IMG/VR virus record: IMGVR_UViG_3300046804_002325
Location: 1 to 64,000 of that record
Length of the DNA: 64,000 nucleotides
Direction: 5' to 3' (one strand)
Source of the DNA: a virus
Below the pieces are notes generated by a model, which did no database searches, was not told where the DNA came from, and saw only the letters and a program-made list of their open reading frames with translations. The position numbers were made by a program, and so were the translations under genes. Of this stretch, positions 27,918-36,797 are shown in pieces (within the stretch, counting starts at the first letter, position 1; the number at the start of each line of letters is the position of its first letter).

Positions 27918-29998
27918 GTTTTGGCAGTAACATTAACAACAATAGCACTTGCATCGAATGGATCAACTGTTATGATTCTATTAAATGAAGATGAAATGAT
28001 TGTTGTGGTTGGATTGGCAGTAATGGTAAATTGACCCAATTCATTGTTCACATTCAATGGGTTGAATGAGTTTAATGTAACTATACCTGCTTGATAATCA
28101 ATTGTACCAACATTATTATTTAACACAGTTTTAACATTCTTTGTGTTATTGTAGTATGTTCTTAATGTACCGTAACGACCTTCCAAGTTGACAACTAAAG
28201 AACCAGATTGTCCTGTTGTATCACTTGCTGCTGGTGTAACTTCCGCAATCGCTGATGTATAACCCGAACCAGAATTTGTTACTTTAACCGACTTGATTGT
28301 TCCATTTGTATTCAATGTAGCAATTGCTGTTGCGCCTTTGCCATCACCTTTGATTGTAACTGTTGGTGTGGATTGATAACTAAAACCTGGATTCAAAATT
28401 GAAATTGATTCGACACCACCAGTAGATGAAGGAACTTCTTCAATGAATACACCATCAATTGTCTGTGCAAGGTTTAGTGGGTTTCTAAGTTGGAAAGATG
28501 GCGAAGAATTAACACCACTTTCAAACATACCCTTCTTCAATTTTGTTCCATAATATAGATTGTAGGTTGTTGGTGTTGTTAAATTTGGATAGAATTTCTT
28601 CTGCACTTTTACTTCAATCTCATTTGCAATGATGGATTGATTGGTATTTCTAACAACTTCATTGAAATCTGTCACGGAGAATGTTGAATTGAATGTATTC
28701 AATGATGTGTTGGCATAACTTGATATTGCAGCCTTGATATTTGATTGTAGTTGTGTTGCTGTTAAGTTTGTTCTCTTTGGATCAAACAAAACATTGGCTG
28801 TTAATTGTAGATATGTGTAATCTGGATCCACAATTTTTGGTTCGACAGTCAATACAGAAATTGGTTTCACAACATCATTAATCAACTTTTCTTTTTGTGT
28901 TTGTGTAAATGCATATGCACCAGTTGGTTTCAAAGAAATGAATACTGAACCATATGATGGTGGATCATTATCTTCTCCACCCCAAACATTAACAGCATCA
29001 AAAGAATAACCTAGATTGTTTTGTTGAATGGCTGTAATATAATCGTCCTTACTTACTGCACGACCTTGGGCAGAGTATGCTTTTGGTGCTTGGAATTTAA
29101 TAGAATCAATACTTTCCCTTTCTGCACCTTTAGAAGCCGCAGTAACACTAGAAAAGGAAACATTTGAGTAACCGCCAACTGTGTCCATTAAAATGAAACT
29201 GTTCGCACCAGAAGATGCTGTGCCACTAGAACTGATGTAGGTTATTGTTACAATATTTCCATCAACTAATTTTTTACCTAATATACCATCACCAAAATAT
29301 ATTTCATAGTTTCCATTCAAACCTTCTTGTAAGAAATATACCTTAGAAGAACTGTTCAATGAAAGAAATGATTTTGATTCTTTGTAAACATCAAATGCGG
29401 TATTGGAACTTGATTGTGCAACAGTTACAGTCATAGTTGTAACATCAATATTTGCATCAGGTATACTAAACAAAGAATTTTTATTAACAGCATTGTTTAC
29501 TGCAAAACTTGCAGTTGAAATGACGCCTTGTTTAATTTCGACATTGTTGAACTCAGCCACATTGGTTGCTAAGTTAACTTCAACTGTTTTATCATCTGTG
29601 GTTGTAAATGTGTAATTAACACCATCAATAGATTCAGACATTAACTTTGTACCACGGGTCAATGTTAGTGTGGGTGATGTGACACCGTTTACTGTGATAT
29701 TGACATTGGCTGATGGAGAAATGATAGATTTTGGTACATAATTTAACAATTTTGCCTGTGAGACAACAGAATTTCTCATAATTGCTGTATCCAGGAACAT
29801 TTCGTTGGCAACCATGTTCAAATAGTATGCATTATATTGTGTGTTATATGCCAAGACATCCAACAATGTTGACAATGCAGAACCTTCATAGTCATAGTCT
29901 TGCAAAGTTGTTTGTGAACGTAAGAATGTCTTTAGATTGTTTTTGATTGTGTCAAAATCCAAATCTGTTATTTGAATATTAGAATTTGCACCTGCCAT
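27914..29998 (-). CDS. 6: Baseplate wedge protein gp6
   Basis: The product has 694 residues, near the 660 of T4 gp6. The N-terminus (ITDLDFDTIKNNLKTFLRSQ) and the block YEGSALSTLLDVLAYNTQYN are diagnostic of the gp6/J-like wedge family. These proteins form the inner baseplate ring and drive sheath contraction. A 66-residue Gly-Tyr module (residues 528-593, FSYQSTPTVTIKGDGKGATA then GSGYTSAIAEV) sits near the C-terminus and is not part of T4 gp6. The stop overlaps the start of gp7 (ATGA-type) and gp25 lies immediately upstream. Confidence 0.9.
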   Translation of the reverse strand: MAGANSNIQITDLDFDTIKNNLKTFLRSQTTLQDYDYEGSALSTLLDVLAYNTQYNAYYLNMVANEMFLDTAIMRNSVVSQAKLLNYVPKSIISPSANVNITVNGVTSPTLTLTRGTKLMSESIDGVNYTFTTTDDKTVEVNLATNVAEFNNVEIKQGVISTASFAVNNAVNKNSLFSIPDANIDVTTMTVTVAQSSSNTAFDVYKESKSFLSLNSSSKVYFLQEGLNGNYEIYFGDGILGKKLVDGNIVTITYISSSGTASSGANSFILMDTVGGYSNVSFSSVTAASKGAERESIDSIKFQAPKAYSAQGRAVSKDDYITAIQQNNLGYSFDAVNVWGGEDNDPPSYGSVFISLKPTGAYAFTQTQKEKLINDVVKPISVLTVEPKIVDPDYTYLQLTANVLFDPKRTNLTATQLQSNIKAAISSYANTSLNTFNSTFSVTDFNEVVRNTNQSIIANEIEVKVQKKFYPNLTTPTTYNLYYGTKLKKGMFESGVNSSPSFQLRNPLNLAQTIDGVFIEEVPSSTGGVESISILNPGFSYQSTPTVTIKGDGKGATAIATLNTNGTIKSVKVTNSGSGYTSAIAEVTPAASDTTGQSGSLVVNLEGRYGTLRTYYNNTKNVKTVLNNNVGTIDYQAGIVTLNSFNPLNVNNELGQFTITANPTTTIISSSFNRIITVDPFDASAIVVNVTAKT

Positions 29999-29999
29999 T

Positions 30000-30392
30000 T
30001 TATCTGTTTCTCTCTAAAAGAATTGTTGCGGTTGTGGACTGCGTGGCATTTTCAATAAAAAAGGTTACACTGACATTGTATGCATTTTTATCAAATAATG
30101 GAGAAACAGTCACTTCTTTAAGTATAGCTCTCGGTTCATATGTTTTAATTAAAGAAGAAACTTCTCTCTGCAAGGTCATTGCAGTCATGTCTGACATATT
30201 TTCAAATAAAATTGCGTCTACATTTGAACCTAGGTCAGGATTAAAAAGTCTATCGTAGTGTTTTGTTTGCAATAGATTTCTGATAGAACGAATCACCGCT
30301 TGCCTGTCGTAACTCAAGGCAACATCACTCGTCACAGGGTTTCTTGTGAACGTGAAGTCTATATCGGAGTAAATCTTTTGTAAGTTTGCCAT
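30000..30392 (-). CDS. 25: Baseplate wedge protein gp25
   Basis: The product has 130 residues (T4 gp25 has 132). It has the family pattern YSDIDFTF at the N-terminus, then AVIRSIRNLLQT, RLFNPDLGS and EPRAILKEVTVSP. gp25-like proteins form the core bundle of the wedge with gp6 and gp53 and initiate sheath assembly. The product is followed immediately by gp6. A CATAAATA octamer lies only four bases before the ATG, too close to serve as a normal leader. Confidence 0.92.
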   Translation of the reverse strand: MANLQKIYSDIDFTFTRNPVTSDVALSYDRQAVIRSIRNLLQTKHYDRLFNPDLGSNVDAILFENMSDMTAMTLQREVSSLIKTYEPRAILKEVTVSPLFDKNAYNVSVTFFIENATQSTTATILLERNR

Positions 30393-30486
30393 CTTTTATT
30401 TATGTTAGTGTAGGAGTAAAATCGCTTTTTGGAACTTTGAAGCTGTCGGAGAAAATTCTTGGGCCGGAAAGTGAAAAATCGAAATT

Positions 30487-31290
30487 TTAGGAATTTAGTC
30501 TTTCTTTCAGTTTGTCAGATCCGACCAAATTAATCATTTCGGTTTGCGTTTGTCCCATGTTACTGAACTCCCTAACTGATTTGTAGTCTCTGATTACATT
30601 CTGAGAATTGTTGTAAAAACTAACATCACCGTTTCTTCTGGAATTCATAAATGTTGCGATACTAGTCAAATTGGCAACCATCGCATTTGCAGTTGCCTGT
30701 GATAGATTTGATGAATATGTGTAACCACCCAATCCATCACTTGTTGAAATCATACTGTTTTGTATGATTGTTGGATAGTTTTGAATTGTTGAATAATAAG
30801 AGACCAAGTCATTTTCTGTGTATAAACTAGTAAAATTGCCAACAATTGGTGCGTTATTTTGAACTCCATCAGATTGGTATATTAAGTTTGTCAATAGTTT
30901 ACCTGAGGCGATTGCGGTACTATAATGTGGTAATTCGGCTGTATTTCCTGAGACAGGAGAAACACCAGACAATCTATCCGTGTGATCCTTGAAGGATGGA
31001 GTGATGTTTGCTGATAAATTTGAACTCACCACATAAATTGCATTGATATTTGAAGAACTGAGTCCGGTTATCGAAATTATCGTATTACAGGTTGTCCAGA
31101 TATTGTTTGTGACATTGGCCACTGGATTTTTGAAGTATCCACCAACATCATTATTTGCGATATCTTCCATTTGCCATGTTTCCAGTAAAGGTGGCAAAGT
31201 GTTCATATAGGCAATAACATTTGCGGAAAACTCAATTACATTGTTTCCCACCGCTGCCGAATTGTATCCTAGTCTTTCAAAAATACCCAT
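30487..31290 (-). CDS. Conserved-position virion protein, unknown
   Basis: The product has 267 residues and begins MGIFERLGYNSAAVGNNVIE. It is Asn/Ser/Thr-rich with helical stretches and without transmembrane segments or a signal peptide. It lies between the spike gene and gp25, separated from gp25 by 94 bases that contain no visible gene. The context points to a baseplate or hub component. I do not recognise a named family. Confidence 0.6.
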   Translation of the reverse strand: MGIFERLGYNSAAVGNNVIEFSANVIAYMNTLPPLLETWQMEDIANNDVGGYFKNPVANVTNNIWTTCNTIISITGLSSSNINAIYVVSSNLSANITPSFKDHTDRLSGVSPVSGNTAELPHYSTAIASGKLLTNLIYQSDGVQNNAPIVGNFTSLYTENDLVSYYSTIQNYPTIIQNSMISTSDGLGGYTYSSNLSQATANAMVANLTSIATFMNSRRNGDVSFYNNSQNVIRDYKSVREFSNMGQTQTEMINLVGSDKLKERLNS

Positions 31291-31299
31291 AATATCTCC

Positions 31300-32136
31300 T
31301 TAAAGCATCGGTGATGTTGGTGGTCCGGTAGGACCCTTTGGTGAAGGATGAATGTGCGTATCGTATATTGTTGTATTCATTTCGTCCGTCATCAAAATAG
31401 CATTCATAACACCAAAATTACCACTTGGTGAGTTGACTGCAACTCCTGCATCAACTGTGGCACCAGCAATAACATCTGTTGAACATATAACTTTTGTTGG
31501 TACCGCAACAGGAACACCAACACCTACGCCACCAGTTAATGTGACGAAACCATCGACACCTGCACTCATTCCAGTGAAAGCATCAATACGGGTGCGTGAA
31601 GTAATCTTGTTGGCTGTAATCTCACCTTCAGTTGATAAGTCACAATTCAACATCAAACAGTCGCCTGTGGAAATAGTCAAACTGCCAGCAATACCAGCTC
31701 CAGCAGTTATTCTCATATTGTTTACTGTGGTAATATTACTTGTTTTCTCAACAACCTGTGTGTAGTTACCCTTAATATGTTGTTCCAGATTACCATCAAT
31801 TGTTTCAACCTTGTCACCCATAATATGCATATTACAATCACCTTCGATGGTGATATTACAAGTACCTTTGATTAATACATTCTTGTCTTTGATTGTAATT
31901 TCATAACCATCACCAAAAACCTTATGCACCTCATCACCGTTAGGATGCATTTCAATAAAAGTGCCTGAACGGTGTGAAAGTCTAATGCGTTCACGGGTTG
32001 GTGTATCGTCCAACTCAAACATATGACCACGAGGTGTGGCCGTCACATTGTTGTAACGATATTCTGGTTGATAATCAGTATTTGCTGCTGATTCTGGTTC
32101 AAAGAACCCTTTGTAAAAACTTGGTTTTTCACTCAT
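31300..32136 (-). CDS. Central membrane-piercing spike (gp5 C-terminal-like)
   Basis: The product has 278 residues. After a short N-terminal part (YQPEYRYNNVTATPRGHMFELDDTP), repeats of the type ITIKDKNVLIKGTCNITIEGD and a run of short valine/isoleucine/glycine strands match the trimeric beta-helix needle of gp5/VgrG-like spikes. The C-terminal tip carries H-x-H (DTHIHPSP) followed by a Pro/Gly-rich end. In P2 gpV and phi92 gp138 such a motif coordinates a buried iron ion at the needle tip. T4 has needle and OB domain in one gp5 chain. Here the needle is a separate gene whose ATG overlaps the stop of the OB-domain gene. Confidence 0.8.
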   Translation of the reverse strand: MSEKPSFYKGFFEPESAANTDYQPEYRYNNVTATPRGHMFELDDTPTRERIRLSHRSGTFIEMHPNGDEVHKVFGDGYEITIKDKNVLIKGTCNITIEGDCNMHIMGDKVETIDGNLEQHIKGNYTQVVEKTSNITTVNNMRITAGAGIAGSLTISTGDCLMLNCDLSTEGEITANKITSRTRIDAFTGMSAGVDGFVTLTGGVGVGVPVAVPTKVICSTDVIAGATVDAGVAVNSPSGNFGVMNAILMTDEMNTTIYDTHIHPSPKGPTGPPTSPML

Positions 32137-33275
32137 GGCGATTGTGTTTTGGATTTATTGTATGAATTTGCTGTACTATTTGCCAATGTCGTTTCTGTGT
32201 TTGCAAATGTACTCAAGTATGTATTTGCTAAATTTGCAGATGCCGCAGATGGATTACTGATTAGAGTAGACAACGATGCTGGCACAGGATTGGCTGTTGC
32301 ACTTTGAGTTACCAAATTTAGAGTCTCGTTTGCAGAACTTGATAATTGTGAGAAAATGTTTTCCGCAGAACTTTGAACGGCACCAGGAATAGCCTTTACC
32401 TGAGTTACGAAGTTTTTAATCGAATTCACAAAACCAAAGATACAATCTTGTACCATTGCCAAGACTCTTGATGGCAAACTCTTTAGATAATCAATAATTT
32501 GTTGTATTTCTTTTACCAATGAAGTATAATATGCGGCCATTTCCACAACTTCAGCAACTTTCATTGTCATTTCATTGATTTTTCTGAAAATGTCTTTTGC
32601 TACCGAATAACTCATAGACAAAACACCAGTCTTGTCCAAACCTAATACAGCAATAATTGCATTGACCGCTTTTCTCAAATTATCTGCCAACACACCAACC
32701 AATAAGCGCATTTGCATAGCAGCTCTGTTTTTGCCTGCCTTAATTGCGTCTTGTATAGCTGTAACAGGATTGATAAATGTACCTAAACCCACATCTAAGT
32801 TTATTTGGTATCTAAAATCACAAGCATGGTCTGTAACTTTGTTTGTGTAATATATTGCTGTATTTGCAATATCACTTCTTGCTGATGGTGGTGTTGTAAC
32901 TGGACCGTGTGATTGTCCTGTTGGTAAATCTGTTTTGATTGGATCTTTGCTTTGTGGTGAAAACCCTTTGGCTTTATTGTATGCTTGAGCAAGAATACCT
33001 GGAGTTATACCCAAAATAACTGGAACTTGAGAACCTTCACCGTCTTGAAAATAACCAATAACATAATCACCTTCTACCAAGGTTGAGAATGTTTTTCCTG
33101 TGTTTGGAGAATAAATTGGTGTTGCCCAAGGTAATGTGGAAGTTGGAACTTCACGCAGATTATCTGAATGAACACCAAAAACACGCACCTTGCAACGACC
33201 AAGATTTAATGGATCTTTTGTATCTTCAACAACACCAGTCCATATGTTTGTAGATTTAGTTACATAATTTCCCAT
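32133..33275 (-). CDS. 5: Baseplate hub OB-fold protein (gp5 N-terminal-like, no lysozyme domain)
   Basis: The product has 380 residues. Residues 1-95 are the gp5-type OB domain: WTGVVEDTKDPLNLGRCKVRVFG, LPWATPI, EGDYVIGYFQDGEG, PVILG. The region where T4 gp5 has its lysozyme domain is instead a short linker and about 250 residues of helix-rich sequence (IQQIIDYLKSLPSRVLAMV), with an Ala/Asn/Ser/Thr-rich tail. No lysozyme catalytic pattern is visible. It is encoded between the gp27-like hub protein and the spike, as expected for a hub in which gp27, the OB domain and the spike stack. Confidence 0.8.
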   Translation of the reverse strand: MGNYVTKSTNIWTGVVEDTKDPLNLGRCKVRVFGVHSDNLREVPTSTLPWATPIYSPNTGKTFSTLVEGDYVIGYFQDGEGSQVPVILGITPGILAQAYNKAKGFSPQSKDPIKTDLPTGQSHGPVTTPPSARSDIANTAIYYTNKVTDHACDFRYQINLDVGLGTFINPVTAIQDAIKAGKNRAAMQMRLLVGVLADNLRKAVNAIIAVLGLDKTGVLSMSYSVAKDIFRKINEMTMKVAEVVEMAAYYTSLVKEIQQIIDYLKSLPSRVLAMVQDCIFGFVNSIKNFVTQVKAIPGAVQSSAENIFSQLSSSANETLNLVTQSATANPVPASLSTLISNPSAASANLANTYLSTFANTETTLANSTANSYNKSKTQSP

Positions 33276-33282
33276 TTATCTC

Positions 33283-34620
33283 TCACTTAGTTGTAGATAC
33301 GGATTGATATGCAGCCATCGAACTTTCTTTTGCGATTTCAACAATCGTTTGGTATACACCTTGAGATTGTAAAATATGTCTGACTGCCGTTACCAAATAT
33401 TTACCAGAATAAAATTTGTCGATATCTTTGTCGGTACCACCTGTTAAAGAAAACACATTAAATGTTATTGTGCTACCTGCTGCCAGTCCAGGGTCACCAG
33501 GAATCACCAGTTTCAACACCGTGTGATTTGCTAATGCCATCTGTGCAGTTCTATAACGAACATAGGTTTCTGCAAATATGTCTTTTGCTACCGAACCTGC
33601 ACGTTCCTTTATGTATGGGTTCTTTTCTTCTTCCGAATTTCCCCATAGAACTTTTAATGAACCTTCATATGCTTGATTTGGTTTCAGTCCCAATCTATTG
33701 GTAGAATTGGGTAATACACCAGAACCATTCATAGGTTTAATCTGTTTTGTGTATTGGTTGTAGTCAAAATCGGTAACTTTATATGACCTTGTGAGTGGGT
33801 CTATCGTAATCGTTCTATTTGCATATGCACCAGACGATGTTTCGTTGAGTGCATCAAATGTTTTTTTGACTTCAAAATTTAGAACAGACCTTGTTCTACT
33901 ATTAAAATTCTGTATATCTTTTTTTAAGTTGTTTTGTTGGTAGATATATGTTGTATATGGATTTTGTGCCATCATTGTTGAGATAGACCTAAAATTAAAT
34001 CCATTTTTGTTCTCAAATAACAACATATCTGCACCAACCAAATCAGTATAAGCTGGTCTTGCGTATAATGACAACCAACTGATTGCTTCAAATGGTTTTA
34101 ATAAAGGAACAACAAAATCATAAAGACCAGTTGTCTGTTCGATGTTGTATATTTTATTATTTGGCGTTTTTAATTTGTGAAATAATATATCAGAAACCAT
34201 ATCAGATATTTTCCAACCTGTATATGACTTGGATACTTTGATTTGTTCAGATAGTATCAATTCTTCCGAACAAAAGTATAATTTATAAGTTTCACTACTC
34301 AGGTTGCCGGTTGGTTTTCTATCACCAATTTTGTATATTCTAAAAGTTTTCTTAATATTTCTTTCACCATCTTGCGTCTTACCAAAAGAAATGTCAATCA
34401 ATTCTTTACCGGTAATTTGCATTTTTTCAATCAAACCCAAAGAATCTCTCAACATAACATAACCAGAAGCAGAAAAACTATAAATGTCCTCAAAATAGGA
34501 CAATTCAATAACTAATCTTTTCAAATCAACTACATCACCACCAGCGGTGGTTAATGAAATTTTATCTATACCAGCATCTTGTGTTGAGTAAGTGCCGGTT
34601 GTATCTGAGAAATCATCCAT
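33283..34620 (-). CDS. 27: Baseplate hub protein, gp27-like
   Basis: The product has 445 residues (T4 gp27 has 391). Recognisable blocks are VIELSYFEDIYSFSASGYVMLRDSLGLIE near the N-terminus, the ITGKELIDISFGK strand, and PFEAISWLSLYARP in the middle. These are typical of hub proteins of the gp27/gpD class, which form the trimeric ring carrying gp5 and docking on the tail tube. The gene lies between gp53 and the gp5-like gene. Confidence 0.75.
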   Translation of the reverse strand: MDDFSDTTGTYSTQDAGIDKISLTTAGGDVVDLKRLVIELSYFEDIYSFSASGYVMLRDSLGLIEKMQITGKELIDISFGKTQDGERNIKKTFRIYKIGDRKPTGNLSSETYKLYFCSEELILSEQIKVSKSYTGWKISDMVSDILFHKLKTPNNKIYNIEQTTGLYDFVVPLLKPFEAISWLSLYARPAYTDLVGADMLLFENKNGFNFRSISTMMAQNPYTTYIYQQNNLKKDIQNFNSRTRSVLNFEVKKTFDALNETSSGAYANRTITIDPLTRSYKVTDFDYNQYTKQIKPMNGSGVLPNSTNRLGLKPNQAYEGSLKVLWGNSEEEKNPYIKERAGSVAKDIFAETYVRYRTAQMALANHTVLKLVIPGDPGLAAGSTITFNVFSLTGGTDKDIDKFYSGKYLVTAVRHILQSQGVYQTIVEIAKESSMAAYQSVSTTK

Positions 34621-34621
34621 A

Positions 34622-35209
34622 TTAACTCATCAGAGCCTGAAACTCTTGTTCTAATTGTGAAGCATAATCTCTATTTAACAATTTGATACTTCTCTTTGAA
34701 TCGTTAGATTCAACTTCATATTCATAATTTGTTAAAGATTTCTTTTCTAATTGATAGATAACAACACCACTAGCCATTTCAATCGTTTTTGTTTCTTCCA
34801 CAATATCATTATATTCCGCTTCACTTATGGTATATGTGTTTACGGTTGTGTTGTTTTCCAACAAATTGGTTAATGTTATAATCTTTTGGTATGAATGTAT
34901 AGCTTCTGGATTCTCATATTTGTCCTCAATATAAGATGCCAAATTTCTATAATCTAGTGGCCAATCCCATTGTGGATCCATCATTTGGTTACTGAACAAC
35001 ACAATCCAGTAACGATTAACATTACCATAATATTTGTGTGCAACAATCTCTGGTGTATCGCCTTCTTGCACATCATATTCATAATACAATAATGGATTTT
35101 TCAAAACGGCAGGAATGATGCTCAGTCTGGCCATGATATTTCTGTATATAACAGAATTACCATATTTGTCTGTTACCGCTATTTTTGGAGTACTTTGGAA
35201 ATATTTCAT
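34622..35209 (-). CDS. 53: Baseplate wedge protein gp53 (LysM-like domain)
   Basis: The product has 195 residues, matching T4 gp53 (196). The central part shows the LysM-like signature of this family: YDVQEGDTPEIVAHKYYG followed by RYWIVLFSNQMMDPQWDWPL. The N-terminus carries VIYRNIMARLSIIP. gp53 joins the gp25-gp6 core bundle and links neighbouring wedges. The start overlaps the end of gp48 and the stop abuts the gp27-like gene. Confidence 0.92.
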   Translation of the reverse strand: MKYFQSTPKIAVTDKYGNSVIYRNIMARLSIIPAVLKNPLLYYEYDVQEGDTPEIVAHKYYGNVNRYWIVLFSNQMMDPQWDWPLDYRNLASYIEDKYENPEAIHSYQKIITLTNLLENNTTVNTYTISEAEYNDIVEETKTIEMASGVVIYQLEKKSLTNYEYEVESNDSKRSIKLLNRDYASQLEQEFQALMS

Positions 35210-36318
35210 CTTTCGGACTCTATTGATGTTCTATCGACAAGTTCTGTTTCTCTGAATGAAACTGTCATTGTTGTTTGTACAGGTGCACCGTTTCTAAGTG
35301 CAGCCCAGCCATTTGGTGCATAATCCACAGAAATATTTGTTACCACACTTCTTCTGATTGGATTTAAGTTATAGTTTGGTTGACCATTGAAAAAGAAAGA
35401 AACATCGAAAACAGAAGGTGGTGTAAAGAAGAAACCAGACAATTTGTTATTGATTGTTGGCGCTGCATACTTTCTGAATGTTTTGATAATTTCTTTGACT
35501 GTATCCGCTTCTCTTTGTGAAATTGGTGTGAAAATAAAAGTCATTTCATATTCACGGAAATCAATACCTTCAAAGATTTGTTGTTCTTGTGGGTTAAATA
35601 CATAACCCAATTTATTCAACGCCATTTTACCTATACCAGATGTAATAGCACGTGCAATTGTTCCTACCAAAGGTACAACCGAACCAGCTGCATCAGCCAC
35701 ACTTAATTTATCATATTGTATACCATATGAAAAATTCAAAGTATCTGGCATACTCAATCGTATTGTTGATACTGTTTTTGTGACTTCTGGACCATAATCT
35801 AATTTTGGAGCATTTGCCAAAGAATCCACAAAATCATTAACGATTTTTCCTGCTGTATTATTTTTTATATATTCACCAGCTTGAGTTGCTGCATCGACCA
35901 CTTGGCCAGCTGCTGTTGTTACAGTGGTTTGTGCTGCAGCTAATGTTCCAAAAGAAGCTTTGGCTTGGTCGACCATATTATTTACGGTATTTTCAACATC
36001 TTTTAATTCGACAGGTTTTATGTCACTGATATCAAACTGTATGGTGTGTCCTTTGCCAATAGAACCAACATCCAAGGGATATATCAGACTTGTATAAGTA
36101 TACTTGTTTTTATAAAGTGACGCCATCGGTCCGGTAACCGAATCGTTATTTGTTTGAACACTAACTCCTCCACCAAAAGGAGTTCTGGTGGTTGAATAAG
36201 ATGTCCCCTGACTTACATCACCAGAACTTTCTGTGGGACTCAGAGGTTGTGATGTTTGCCTCATTTTTAATTCATCACGATAGTGTTGTGCTAGTTCATC
36301 TTGTGTGAGATTTGTCAT
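35206..36318 (-). CDS. 48: Baseplate-to-tail-tube junction protein gp48
   Basis: The product has 370 residues (T4 gp48 has 364). The C-terminal half has the tube-like pattern FNPQEQQIFEGIDFREYEMTF ... SQREADTVKEIIKTF, then DVSFFFNGQPNYNL and a final VQTTMTVSFRE. This is typical of gp48/gp54 tube-adaptor proteins, which cap the hub and start the tail tube. gp54 is the main alternative, but the length and an N-terminal helical insertion fit gp48 better. It starts a long minus-strand baseplate operon, divergent from gp4. Confidence 0.72.
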   Translation of the reverse strand: MTNLTQDELAQHYRDELKMRQTSQPLSPTESSGDVSQGTSYSTTRTPFGGGVSVQTNNDSVTGPMASLYKNKYTYTSLIYPLDVGSIGKGHTIQFDISDIKPVELKDVENTVNNMVDQAKASFGTLAAAQTTVTTAAGQVVDAATQAGEYIKNNTAGKIVNDFVDSLANAPKLDYGPEVTKTVSTIRLSMPDTLNFSYGIQYDKLSVADAAGSVVPLVGTIARAITSGIGKMALNKLGYVFNPQEQQIFEGIDFREYEMTFIFTPISQREADTVKEIIKTFRKYAAPTINNKLSGFFFTPPSVFDVSFFFNGQPNYNLNPIRRSVVTNISVDYAPNGWAALRNGAPVQTTMTVSFRETELVDRTSIESER

Positions 36319-36345
36319 TTTATTTTAGGAAAAGATTATACATAG

Positions 36346-36353
36346 TATTTATG
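36346..36353 (-). promoter_or_regulatory. Candidate T4-type late promoter (CATAAATA) for the gp48 operon
   Basis: Minus-strand CATAAATA lies 27 bases before the gp48 ATG at 36318, the normal spacing for a late promoter, and overlaps the divergent gp4 start codon. It would serve the baseplate operon. Motif evidence only. Confidence 0.45.
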
Positions 36354-36785
36354 GCATATTCTGGAACATTTAGACCTACAAATCCCGCAAAATACGCAGG
36401 AGACCACACAAATATCATATACCGCTCGTCATGGGAATGTCGGGTGATGACTTGGCTTGACAAAAACCCAAATGTGGTATCTTGGGCATCAGAAGAATTG
36501 ATTGTGCCATATGTTTCACCTGTGGACGGCAAAAAACATAGATATTTCCCAGATTTTCTTGTCAAAGTTAAAACTGCTGACGGTAAGACCAAGACCATGA
36601 TGATTGAGGTCAAACCCAAGAAACAAACCAAAGAACCAGAAAAGAAAAAACGAATCACCAAACAGTATATACAAGAAGTTACAACCTGGGGTGTTAATCA
36701 AGCAAAGTGGAAAGCCGCTACTGAATACTGTCTAGACCGTGGATGGGAATTCAAAATCTTTACAGAGGATCACCTCGGACTATAA
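36351..36785 (+). CDS. 4: Head completion nuclease-fold protein gp4
   Basis: The product has 144 residues when started at the ATG at 36351 (MAYSGTFRPTNPAKY); T4 gp4 has 150. It carries a PD-(D/E)XK-type core: SSWE near residue 27, then YFPDF and MIEVKPKKQ, giving the Asp and the E-x-K triad. Family members (gp4/gp50) are needed to complete DNA-filled heads before tail joining. An upstream in-frame start would put the codons over the divergent gp48 promoter and is less likely. It leads the only long plus-strand block. Confidence 0.85.
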   Translation: MAYSGTFRPTNPAKYAGDHTNIIYRSSWECRVMTWLDKNPNVVSWASEELIVPYVSPVDGKKHRYFPDFLVKVKTADGKTKTMMIEVKPKKQTKEPEKKKRITKQYIQEVTTWGVNQAKWKAATEYCLDRGWEFKIFTEDHLGL

Positions 36786-36797
36786 CCTAAATATGAG

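Noticed and set aside
30397-30404. CATAAATA before gp25 (and a similar AATAAATA before gp8 at 23262-23269) as late promoters
   Set aside because: They are only 4-5 bases before the start codons, so the transcription start would fall on the ATG and no ribosome site would remain. Chance A/T-rich occurrence is more likely.
32133-32136. Assembly frameshift splitting a single gp5 gene
   Set aside because: The OB gene and the needle gene join in a clean ATGA overlap, both have sensible ends, and the frames differ in the way of normal coupled genes. A split gp5 is a better reading.
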